DNA of 6,265 bases from an uncultured Prevotella sp. (GTDB lineage: Bacteria > Bacteroidota > Bacteroidia > Bacteroidales > Bacteroidaceae): positions 1-6,265 of the forward strand of contig CAMTJK010000180.1 in NCBI GenBank assembly GCA_947072805.1, given 5' to 3'. The notes under the pieces were generated by a model. That model saw only the letters and a program-made list of their open reading frames with translations. It had not been told where the DNA came from and made no database searches. The position numbers and the translations under genes were made by a program. Each line of letters starts with the position of its first letter. The stretch's first letter is position 1. This document shows, piece by piece, positions 1 to 6,185 of this stretch.

Positions 1-132
1 GCACAAGGCATAGAGAAAGGTCGTAGGGAAAGCATGCTCAAGGTAGCTGCAAATCTGAAAGCCTTAGGACTTGCCACGGCAGATATAGTGAAAGCTACCG
101 GCTTGACGGAAAAGGATATAGAAGATATCTGA
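1..132 (+). CDS. Rpn-family PD-(D/E)XK nuclease / putative transposase, C-terminal fragment (5' end outside window)
   Basis: The reading frame is open from base 1 and ends at TGA 130-132, giving the last 43 residues of a protein whose start lies upstream. The visible tail begins AQGIEKGRRESMLKVAANLK, and continues with a short helix-turn-helix-like segment (LGLATADIVKATGLTEKDIEDI). A GxxxGRRE-type charged helix followed by 'G(L/F)...I...TGLT...EI' is the usual C-terminus of Rpn/PF12784-type proteins, which are PD-(D/E)XK nucleases linked to recombination and annotated as putative transposases. The nuclease core is not in the window, so activity and intactness cannot be judged. It sits upstream of the envelope operon on the same strand, and the 131-bp gap contains its own promoter-like box, so it is probably a separate unit. 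Family assignment rests only on this tail. Confidence 0.72.
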   Translation, partial: AQGIEKGRRESMLKVAANLKALGLATADIVKATGLTEKDIEDI

Positions 133-225
133 CGACATGGGTTACATTCCAATACTTACTGCGGGCTTTTCGCATAAAAATGTCAAAATTTAGCTAAAAT
201 GAATACCGAATAACAATATAATGAT

Positions 226-233
226 TAATTTTG
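226..233 (+). promoter_or_regulatory. Putative Bacteroidetes-type -7 promoter box of the operon
   Basis: TAATTTTG at 226-233 matches the Bacteroidetes primary sigma -7 consensus TAnnTTTG exactly. It lies 30 bp upstream of the ATG at 264, which would place transcription start near 238-242 and leave a short A/T-rich leader of about 20-25 nt. I see no convincing TTTG-type -33 element at the expected spacing (about 200-207). This is a motif match only, but it is the best-placed candidate before the first gene. Confidence 0.55.
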
Positions 234-263
234 CAGCTGTATTCATTAATGAAATAATAGTAT

Positions 264-749
264 ATGAAGAAATTTATAGTTATAATGACCGTTGTCTTGG
301 CTTTTGCCATCCAGGCATCGGCACAGCTTCCTTCTGTCACATTAAAGGATGTAAACGGAAAAACGGTAAAGACCGATACCCTTTCAAACAATGGCAAACC
401 CCTTATAATCTCTTTCTTTGCAGCATGGTGCAAGCCTTGCAATCGCGAACTCACTGCCATCAGCGAGGTCTATGACGAATGGAGGGAGGAAACAGGAGTA
501 AAACTCGTTGCTGTCAGCATTGACCAGGCACAGAATGCCAACAAGGTGAAGCCTTTCGTGGACAACAACGGATGGGAATACGACGTTATTCTTGACTCAA
601 ACAGTGATTTCAAACGTGCGCTTGGCATACAGACAATACCGTATGTGCTGATTATCGACGGAAAGGGCGAGATAGTGTATCGTCATAACGGCTATACCGA
701 CGGCGCTGAAGCTGAACTGATAGAGAAGGTGCGCGAACTTGTGAAATGA
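264..749 (+). CDS. Secreted TlpA/ResA-like thioredoxin-family protein
   Basis: This 161-aa protein has a signal peptide (MKKF, then a hydrophobic stretch to about residue 19, with likely cleavage after A20 in QASA-Q). The rest is one thioredoxin-like domain. The active site is W55-C56-K57-P58-C59, preceded by the strand PLIISFFAA. The cis-proline is P126 in TIPYVLIID, and a central VAVSID strand and a C-terminal helix complete the fold. Family members are periplasmic thiol-disulfide reductases or oxidases that act on exported proteins, including cytochrome c maturation factors; no haem-maturation gene is nearby, so the substrate here is unknown. The length is close to the minimal size for the family, without the extra N-terminal domain seen in many Bacteroides paralogues. 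ATG 264 is chosen because it gives the complete signal peptide and is preceded by an A/T-rich leader. It is first in the operon, 53 bp before the barrel gene. No lipobox is seen, so it is probably soluble in the periplasm. Confidence 0.93.
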   Translation: MKKFIVIMTVVLAFAIQASAQLPSVTLKDVNGKTVKTDTLSNNGKPLIISFFAAWCKPCNRELTAISEVYDEWREETGVKLVAVSIDQAQNANKVKPFVDNNGWEYDVILDSNSDFKRALGIQTIPYVLIIDGKGEIVYRHNGYTDGAEAELIEKVRELVK

Positions 750-802
750 CGCGCATGGACATATACCTTATTATATAATATATATAATTAAAAAAACTTA
801 CG

Positions 803-2467
803 ATGAGATTATACAGACCGCTGTTGGGCTTCCTCGCTTTTGTCGGTTTCGTTACCGCTGCCCACGCACAGAGTGACAGCCAAAAGAAGCTCACTGTGAC
901 CGGAAGCCTGCAGAGTGATATTCTTATTCCGGAGACAGACAATAAGATTGGAACGGACAAAACAAGCAATTGGGCTCTTACCAATACCTATGCAGAGGTG
1001 GGCGTGATGAGCAAATACGTGGATGCAGGCTTGCGCCTGGAGTATCTTGACCACCCGCTGCCCGGTTTTGAAAATGATTTCGAAGGATGGGGCCTCGGAA
1101 ATGTCTATGCGAAATTCCATATAAAGAATCTCGAAGTGACTTTGGGTAATTATTACGAACAGTTCGGCTCGGGATTCATCCTTCGCACATACGAGGAGCG
1201 CAGCCTCGGCATAGACAATTCGCTGCTCGGCGCCCGCGTTGTGGTGAAGCCGCTGAAAGGTGTAACACTGAAGGCACTTAGCGGAAAACAACGCCGTTAC
1301 TGGGACTATAACGACGCTTTCGTGTCGGGAGGTGACGTGGAACTCAATCTCGATGAATGGATAAAGCCGCTTCAGGACGGCGGTACTTATCTCACTTTGG
1401 GCGGCTCGTTCGTGAACAAGCACGAGGATATGGAGGAAATAATGCCCAATGCAAGCCAAAAACTTAATCTTCCCCGCAATGTAAATGCGTTTGATGTGCG
1501 TGCCGGAGTACAGCACGGCGGCATCAACGTTTTGGCAGAATATGCACAGAAGACACAAGACCCATCGTTCGATAACGGTTATATATATCGCAAGGGTTAT
1601 GTGGCAATGCTGTCGGGCTCTTATTCGCAGCGCGGCATGAGTGTGCTGCTGCAAGCCAAGCGCAGCGACAATATGTCGTTTAGAAGCAGCCGAAGCATGA
1701 CAGGAACATCTTCGTTCATCAACCACCTGCCGGCTTTCACACACGACCAGACCTATGCGCTTGCAGCCCTCTATCCCTATGCCACCAGACCTGGCGGCGA
1801 ATGGGCTTATCAGGCTGAACTCGGATATAATTTCAAGAAAAATACTTTGCTCGGCGGACGTTACGGCACAAAGGTGAAGGCAAACTTCTCGCACGTACAC
1901 TCGCTGAACACCACTCCGCGCGACGGCGGAGAGTGGGGCACCGACGGTTACGGCTCCGCATTCTGGAAGTGGGGCAACTCCATGTACTATCAGGATATCG
2001 ACGTACAGCTGGAGAAGAAACTCACAAAGGCTTTCAAGCTCAACCTCATGTATATGAATCAGTTCTACAACAAGACAGCAGTGGAGGGGCATGGAGGCAT
2101 GATTCACTCTGACATATTCATTGCCGAAGGCAAGTATCAGCTAAGCCGGAAGATGACTCTCCGCGCCGAGGGGCAGTGGCTTAATACTGACCATGCAAGC
2201 GACGACTGGTTTTTCGGACTGCTGGAACTCTCTGTACTCCCGCGCTTCATGTTTACGGTGAGCGATATGTACGGTCGTCCGGAGCTTGACGGTGTATATA
2301 AGTCGAAGGAGCACTACTATTCGGGTTCCGTGACATATGCTTACGGATCGCATCGCCTGCAGCTGGGCTACGGACGTACACGTGCCGGATACAACTGCTC
2401 GGGCGGCGTGTGCCGCTGGGTGCCTGCAAGCAAGGGAGTAACCGTTTCCTATAACTACAATTTCTAA
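803..2467 (+). CDS. DUF6029-family outer membrane beta-barrel protein
   Basis: This 554-aa protein begins with a signal peptide (MRLYRPLLGFLAFVGFVTAA, probable cleavage after HA at residue 22). The mature chain has many alternating aromatic/polar strands separated by Gly/Asp/Asn turns, and ends in SYNYNF with a C-terminal phenylalanine, as expected of a BAM-inserted outer membrane barrel. Segments such as the GNYYEQFGSGF and RTYEERSLGIDNSLLGA region (about residues 114-142) look like the conserved N-terminal part of DUF6029 proteins of Bacteroidetes; this assignment is from recognition, not from a search. The only cysteines are C532 and C537 (CSGGVC), in the predicted turn between the last two strands. 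No TonB box, plug domain or carbohydrate-binding motif is visible, so it is not a SusC-type transporter. The start at 803 follows an A-rich leader. It is 6 bp from the next gene, which implies translational or transcriptional coupling. The biochemical role is unknown. Confidence 0.85.
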   Translation: MRLYRPLLGFLAFVGFVTAAHAQSDSQKKLTVTGSLQSDILIPETDNKIGTDKTSNWALTNTYAEVGVMSKYVDAGLRLEYLDHPLPGFENDFEGWGLGNVYAKFHIKNLEVTLGNYYEQFGSGFILRTYEERSLGIDNSLLGARVVVKPLKGVTLKALSGKQRRYWDYNDAFVSGGDVELNLDEWIKPLQDGGTYLTLGGSFVNKHEDMEEIMPNASQKLNLPRNVNAFDVRAGVQHGGINVLAEYAQKTQDPSFDNGYIYRKGYVAMLSGSYSQRGMSVLLQAKRSDNMSFRSSRSMTGTSSFINHLPAFTHDQTYALAALYPYATRPGGEWAYQAELGYNFKKNTLLGGRYGTKVKANFSHVHSLNTTPRDGGEWGTDGYGSAFWKWGNSMYYQDIDVQLEKKLTKAFKLNLMYMNQFYNKTAVEGHGGMIHSDIFIAEGKYQLSRKMTLRAEGQWLNTDHASDDWFFGLLELSVLPRFMFTVSDMYGRPELDGVYKSKEHYYSGSVTYAYGSHRLQLGYGRTRAGYNCSGGVCRWVPASKGVTVSYNYNF

Positions 2468-2473
2468 GAGGAT

Positions 2474-3325
2474 ATGAAACTGAAAAATCTGTTATATGCT
2501 TTTTTGGCTGTAGCCGCATTGTTTGCCTGCGACCCTGTTGATAAGGATGAAAGGTTTATAGATGTGAATAAAACTTTAGGGGATGATCAGAACGACCAGA
2601 AAGACCCGAATGAGATAACTTCAGCGAAACGTTACGTGTTGCTTGAAGACTATACGGGACAGTTGTGCCCTAATTGCCCTGACGCCGCACCTATAATAGA
2701 AGACCTTGAGAAAACGTGGGGAAAGTATTTCATCCCGGTGGGCATACATGCAGGTAATATGGCAATGGGACCGATGCCGGGTGTCAATGTGCTTGCTCTG
2801 CGTACGCAGGAGGGTGACGAATATTATAACAGCGTGGGCACTCCGGATATGCCTGCAGGGTGTATTAACAGAGTTGGTTCGCCCGAGAAGATAAACAAAT
2901 GGATATCATTGGTCAATGACATGATTGGTCAGGAAGCTCAACTCTGGCTCAATGTGTCAAACGAATATGACGAGGCGACAAGGAGCGTGAAGGTAACCGT
3001 GAACTCAAAGGGCTTTGCCGCCATTTCGGGCAAGCTTCAGCTATGGTATATAGAGGATGGCTTGGTGGGACCGCAGCTCCTGCCCAACGGAGGAAGCACT
3101 ACAACCTATGTTCACAACCATGTGTTCCGTGCATCCGTCAATGGCACGTGGGGCGAGGGCTTCTCTCTTGCAAAGGATGAAATGAAAACCATCACACGTG
3201 AGGGCGTTTTGAACGCTTCGTGGAACGCCGATAATGTGTCGATTGTAGCTTTTGTATATAATGATAGTGGCGTCTTGCAGGTGACAAAGGCACCGGTGAA
3301 GCCAGAGACCGCAGTAGAAGAATAA
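2474..3325 (+). CDS. Omp28-type lipoprotein with thioredoxin-like CPNC motif
   Basis: This 283-aa protein has a lipoprotein signal (MKLKNLLYAFLAVAALFAC) with lipobox LFAC and lipidated Cys19. The residues after Cys19 are acidic (DPVDKDE) and resemble the acidic surface-export signals of Bacteroidetes lipoproteins, so exposure on the cell surface is plausible. After a polar linker, the Omp28 domain starts near residue 52 with YVLLEDYTGQ and C65-P-N-C68, in a thioredoxin-like arrangement. It continues through a VGIHAG strand and the MPAGCINR stretch (C130) where a thioredoxin fold would have its cis-Pro region. A C-terminal beta-rich half (about 152-275) includes HNHVFRASVNGTWGEGF and VSIVAFVYND. 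Omp28 proteins are named for a 28-kDa Porphyromonas gingivalis outer membrane protein; I know of no settled enzymatic role. The C-terminal half has clear counterparts in the protein at 4064-6031. ATG 2474 is 6 bp after the barrel gene's stop, with AGAGGA just upstream but very close to the start. Confidence 0.88.
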   Translation: MKLKNLLYAFLAVAALFACDPVDKDERFIDVNKTLGDDQNDQKDPNEITSAKRYVLLEDYTGQLCPNCPDAAPIIEDLEKTWGKYFIPVGIHAGNMAMGPMPGVNVLALRTQEGDEYYNSVGTPDMPAGCINRVGSPEKINKWISLVNDMIGQEAQLWLNVSNEYDEATRSVKVTVNSKGFAAISGKLQLWYIEDGLVGPQLLPNGGSTTTYVHNHVFRASVNGTWGEGFSLAKDEMKTITREGVLNASWNADNVSIVAFVYNDSGVLQVTKAPVKPETAVEE

Positions 3326-3341
3326 CAAAAACACAGATAGC

Positions 3342-4058
3342 ATGAAGAATTTTACCCGATTTTTATTTCTTGCCGCAACGTTTGTGCTTGGCGCGGCAAA
3401 CGTTTCAGCACAGGAATCCACAGAAGAGATTGACAATACATTCCGTTTTGTCGATAAGGCAGACAATGTGATACCTAATGGCGGTACATACACGGTGTAT
3501 GCCAAGGACCATGAGCTCTTTCCAGGCTACAGCCGTTTAGAGGCAGTAATAGATCTTGATGTGGAAAACACTTCGTCTGAAGAAGCCGCTGTTGCCGCAC
3601 ACGTTATTACAGAGAAGATGGAAGGCGGCAGCTTCCAGTTCTGTTTTCCCAATTCCTGTCCTCCCGTTGTTCCCGATGACTATACTACGGATACCGGTGT
3701 GATGGAGTCAGGCGAGAAGAAAGACCTGCAGGCAGAATGGATGCCGACAGTGGGACAGTATGGTGAAGCCCAATTCAGCATACAGGTACTTCTTATGGAA
3801 CAGCAGGGAATGTTCAATTACGTTTTCTCCGCTTACGGTCCTAAAATCACTGTACGCTGTATTTATGCCGATCCCGCAGGAATAGATGACGTAACGGCGG
3901 CATCCGATGCAACAATCAATATTTACGACATGTCGGGCAGAAGCATCCTTACCAACGCAACGCCGGAGGCATTTGCGACGTTGAAGCAGGGTGTATACGT
4001 CTGCGAGAAGATTGTGGCTGGCAATAAGGTTGCAACAAGGAAGGTTGTTAAGAAATAA
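3342..4058 (+). CDS. Small secreted protein with C-terminal T9SS type A sorting domain
   Basis: This 238-aa protein has a signal peptide (MKNFTRFLFLAATFVLGAANVSA, cleavage likely after A23). Residues 30-175 form a predicted beta-sandwich that I do not recognise as a named family. It contains an unusual C101-FPNS-C106 pair followed by PPVVPDD, and a further cysteine at 173. Residues 180-238 look like a type IX secretion sorting domain (TIGR04183/PF18962-like): GIDDV linker, INIYDMSGRSIL strand, LKQGVYVCEKIV strand, and the basic tail VATRKVVKK. Such a domain directs transport across the outer membrane, followed by removal and surface attachment or release. The gene lies 16 bp after the Omp28 lipoprotein and 5 bp before the large T9SS cargo, so it belongs to the same operon. 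It could be a structural partner, ligand-binding protein or substrate of the neighbouring redox proteins; none of these is shown by the sequence. Confidence 0.82.
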   Translation: MKNFTRFLFLAATFVLGAANVSAQESTEEIDNTFRFVDKADNVIPNGGTYTVYAKDHELFPGYSRLEAVIDLDVENTSSEEAAVAAHVITEKMEGGSFQFCFPNSCPPVVPDDYTTDTGVMESGEKKDLQAEWMPTVGQYGEAQFSIQVLLMEQQGMFNYVFSAYGPKITVRCIYADPAGIDDVTAASDATINIYDMSGRSILTNATPEAFATLKQGVYVCEKIVAGNKVATRKVVKK

Positions 4059-4063
4059 ACGAT

Positions 4064-6031
4064 ATGAAAATGAGAAGATTGTTTTTATCTTATGTGCTTC
4101 TGCTTTCTGTTGCAGTGAGTGCACAGACCGGCAGGTGGATAAGCGCCGGAAACATTAACAATGCTGTGTCGGCAGCAGACGCAGCAGTCACTTCTGCAAA
4201 CAAGGCGAGGATTTCTTCACCGGCAAAGATAACGCTTCCTGCCAACCAGAGGATTCTCGGACATTATGATACCGATGACGTAGCCACTTCGACTGAGGGT
4301 TACGGATTGCCGAACTATCCCGGCACAATATCCATCGGCTCTGAGTTTATAGCAAGCGACCTTCGTCTGTTTGATGGCGGAAAGGTGGTGAAGATACGTT
4401 TCGGTCTTGCTAATGTATGCTCCGTGAGCGAAGTGTTCCTGAAGGGATGTACATCCGAAGGAGATATTGTGGATATCGTTACACAGTCGGTAGATCCCGC
4501 AACGGTTGTACAAGGCTGGAATGAAGTGACTCTGTCCACTCCCGTAACCCTTGACATATCAAAATACGAGTCATTCCTTATGGGTTATACTTATGAACAG
4601 CTGAGCGACAAGACGAACAAGAGCACTTTCCCCTGGTCGTTTAAGGGTCCGTCTTCTTACTCATACATCTATGTGACTATAAACGGAGAATCAGGATGGT
4701 ATGACTTTGGAACGGAAACGCTCGGCTCGCTCAGCATCCAGGCATTCGTTGAAAAAGACTATGAGCCCGAGAATCTGGCGCTTATCTCGATGAATGTAAA
4801 CGCTTTCGTAAAGCCTACAGACACTCTTCCTTATGTACTTAACTTCAAGAACTACGGCACTACGGCTCCCGAGAGTTACGAATTGAGTGTAAGCCTTGAC
4901 GGAAACAAGGTAGAGACGCTCAACACACCGGTGAGCTTCGCTACAAGTTCATCGGCTCAGTACAGCGGAAATCTGACTTTGCCGGAGAATATCACCAACG
5001 GCGCACACAAGCTGACGCTCAAGGTAGAGAAGATTAACGGTAACGTACCTGTCAGGGAGGTAGATGATGATGTGTTGGAGAGAAACTTCGGCGTTTATAC
5101 CGAGACCGTGGCTCGCCAGAAGCATCTCGTGGAGCATTTTACCTCGACGTCTTGTACATACTGTCCGCGTGGCGATGCACTTCTCAACTCGCTTACCGAA
5201 TCGCGCGATGATATAGTACGCGTGTCAGTTCACAATATACAGAATTCCACTTATCCCGATCCTTTCTATATACCGGAAAGCGATGACATTTATGAAGCAC
5301 AGCTCGTAGATGTTTACCCGGCAGCTTCTGCCAACCGTACGTATTTCGATCTTGGAACAGGCGATGGCAATGCTTTCAGATTCGGAATAGGCTATACCGG
5401 CACGCAAGCCACTACGTTGGTTGACATGATAAGTAAGGCGCTCGACGAGAACGCCAAGACACGTCCGGCTTTTGCATCCATTGCTATCGATGCCAATCAC
5501 GACACGGCCACAGGCAAACTCAATGTGAAGGTGTCCGGTTCGGGTGTTAAGAACTGTGCCGGCATTATGGGAGCAGATTCAAAGTTGAATGTCTGCGTAG
5601 TGGAAGACAGTGTTATTGCCAAACAGTTGAACAGCGGACGATGGATCACTAACTATGCTCACAACCGTGTGCTTCGCGCTTATGTAAGCGATGTATATGG
5701 CGCCGCCATCAATTGGAACGGTGATTCTTACGAGAATGAGTTCAGCATAAGCTGGAATCCGGAGTGGAATGTCCGCAAAATGCATATTGTGGCTTTCCTT
5801 AGCCGTCCGATGAACAGCATGTTTGTTACCGACAGGTTTGTAATGAACGCCGAGGAGGACATCATCAAGGTTAATGGTGTGAACAGCATAGCCGGCACCG
5901 CCGTGAAGACAGCCGAAGCCCATGAGGTGGCACGCTATTCTGCAGCCGGAGCGCGTCTCAATGCACCTGCCAAGGGCTTGAATATCGTGAAGATGTCTGA
6001 CGGCACTACTGTAAAGGTTATTGTGAAATAA
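4064..6031 (+). CDS. Large secreted multidomain protein: beta-sandwich, Ig-like, Omp28 domain (CTYC) and T9SS-type C-terminus
   Basis: This 655-aa protein has a signal peptide (MKMRRLFLSYVLLLSVAVSA, cleavage after A20). An Ala/Ser-rich linker is followed by a beta-sandwich (about 64-232), which carries cysteines 119 and 129 and resembles adhesin-like jelly rolls of Bacteroidetes. An Ig/CARDB-like domain spans about 237-340 (VKPTDTLPYVLNFKNYGTT). An Omp28 domain spans about 350-600, opening with HLVEHFTSTSC364-T-Y-C367 and including SANRTYF, AHNRVLRAYVSDVYG and HIVAFLSRP. The last 51 residues end in RYSAAGARLNAP and KGLNIVKMSDGTTVKVIVK, a Prevotella-style T9SS C-terminal signal. The Omp28 part matches the architecture of the lipoprotein at 2474-3325, so the two are probably paralogous. 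It is the last gene of the operon, 5 bp after the previous stop and followed by hairpins. A start at the second ATG (4070) would also leave a working signal peptide. Substrate and activity are unknown; surface location is inferred. Confidence 0.87.
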   Translation: MKMRRLFLSYVLLLSVAVSAQTGRWISAGNINNAVSAADAAVTSANKARISSPAKITLPANQRILGHYDTDDVATSTEGYGLPNYPGTISIGSEFIASDLRLFDGGKVVKIRFGLANVCSVSEVFLKGCTSEGDIVDIVTQSVDPATVVQGWNEVTLSTPVTLDISKYESFLMGYTYEQLSDKTNKSTFPWSFKGPSSYSYIYVTINGESGWYDFGTETLGSLSIQAFVEKDYEPENLALISMNVNAFVKPTDTLPYVLNFKNYGTTAPESYELSVSLDGNKVETLNTPVSFATSSSAQYSGNLTLPENITNGAHKLTLKVEKINGNVPVREVDDDVLERNFGVYTETVARQKHLVEHFTSTSCTYCPRGDALLNSLTESRDDIVRVSVHNIQNSTYPDPFYIPESDDIYEAQLVDVYPAASANRTYFDLGTGDGNAFRFGIGYTGTQATTLVDMISKALDENAKTRPAFASIAIDANHDTATGKLNVKVSGSGVKNCAGIMGADSKLNVCVVEDSVIAKQLNSGRWITNYAHNRVLRAYVSDVYGAAINWNGDSYENEFSISWNPEWNVRKMHIVAFLSRPMNSMFVTDRFVMNAEEDIIKVNGVNSIAGTAVKTAEAHEVARYSAAGARLNAPAKGLNIVKMSDGTTVKVIVK

Positions 6032-6037
6032 GCAAAA

Positions 6038-6072
6038 GGCTGCTCCGTGATGGCTATATCGCAGGAGCAGCC
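6038..6072 (+). other. Stem-loop just after the last operon gene
   Basis: GGCTGCTCC (6038-6046) and GGAGCAGCC (6064-6072) form a perfect 9-bp stem. The inner GTGAT/ATCGC (6047-6051/6058-6062) extends it by 5 pairs, one of them G-U, with a bulged A at 6063 and a 6-nt loop. It starts 6 bp after the stop at 6031. No T-run follows, so it is not a standard intrinsic terminator; it may protect the 3' end of the mRNA or be a degenerate terminator. Confidence 0.7.
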
Positions 6073-6092
6073 GCACAGAATACCATTCCTGT

Positions 6093-6185
6093 TGCAGGGA
6101 TTTGTTCTTTCTTCCTGTTCTGTCCGCATATGTTGCGGTGGAACGGAAGTTGAAGAGAAGGACAAATCCCTGCATTTTTGTTTTT
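6093..6185 (+). terminator. Probable operon terminator built from an 82-nt long hairpin
   Basis: TGCAGGGATTTGT (6093-6105) pairs perfectly with ACAAATCCCTGCA (6162-6174). The stem continues with wobble pairs through TCTTT/GAAGG-type bases. It then pairs CTTCC (6111-6115) with GGAAG (6145-6149), GTTC (6117-6120) with GAAC (6141-6144), and CCGCA (6124-6128) with TGCGG (6134-6138) around a 5-nt loop. The base of the stem is followed directly by TTTTTGTTTTT (6175-6185). Stem plus T-run fits Rho-independent termination on the + strand. There is no T-run on the other strand side, so it is not obviously bidirectional. The stem is far longer than needed for a terminator. Confidence 0.8.

Noticed and set aside
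160..174. Possible terminator hairpin after the Rpn-type gene (TGCG...CGCA)
   Set aside because: The stem is only 4 bp, and an A-run rather than a T-run follows, so it does not support a terminator call.
264..749. Cytochrome c maturation role for the thioredoxin-like protein
   Set aside because: The fold resembles ResA/TlpA, but no cytochrome, haem or ccm-type gene is in the window, and the neighbours suggest other substrates.
750..802. A/T-rich spacer with TATATAATATATATAA as an internal promoter or operator
   Set aside because: It has no TAnnTTTG box and no -33 element. The near-palindromic look comes from alternating A and T; it is more likely a leader that favours ribosome loading.
809..2107. 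432-aa open frame on the minus strand inside the DUF6029 gene
   Set aside because: It lies entirely antisense to a gene with a signal peptide and barrel features. Its translation is rich in His, Cys and Ile, has no signal or domain, and looks like a codon-bias shadow.
803..2467. SusC/TonB-dependent transporter identity for the barrel protein
   Set aside because: At 554 aa it is too short, and it lacks a TonB box, plug domain and carboxypeptidase-like N-terminal extension.
5579..6175. 198-aa minus-strand frame over the end of the last gene and the hairpins
   Set aside because: It overlaps the well-supported Omp28/T9SS coding sequence and the terminator stem, and shows no recognisable domain.
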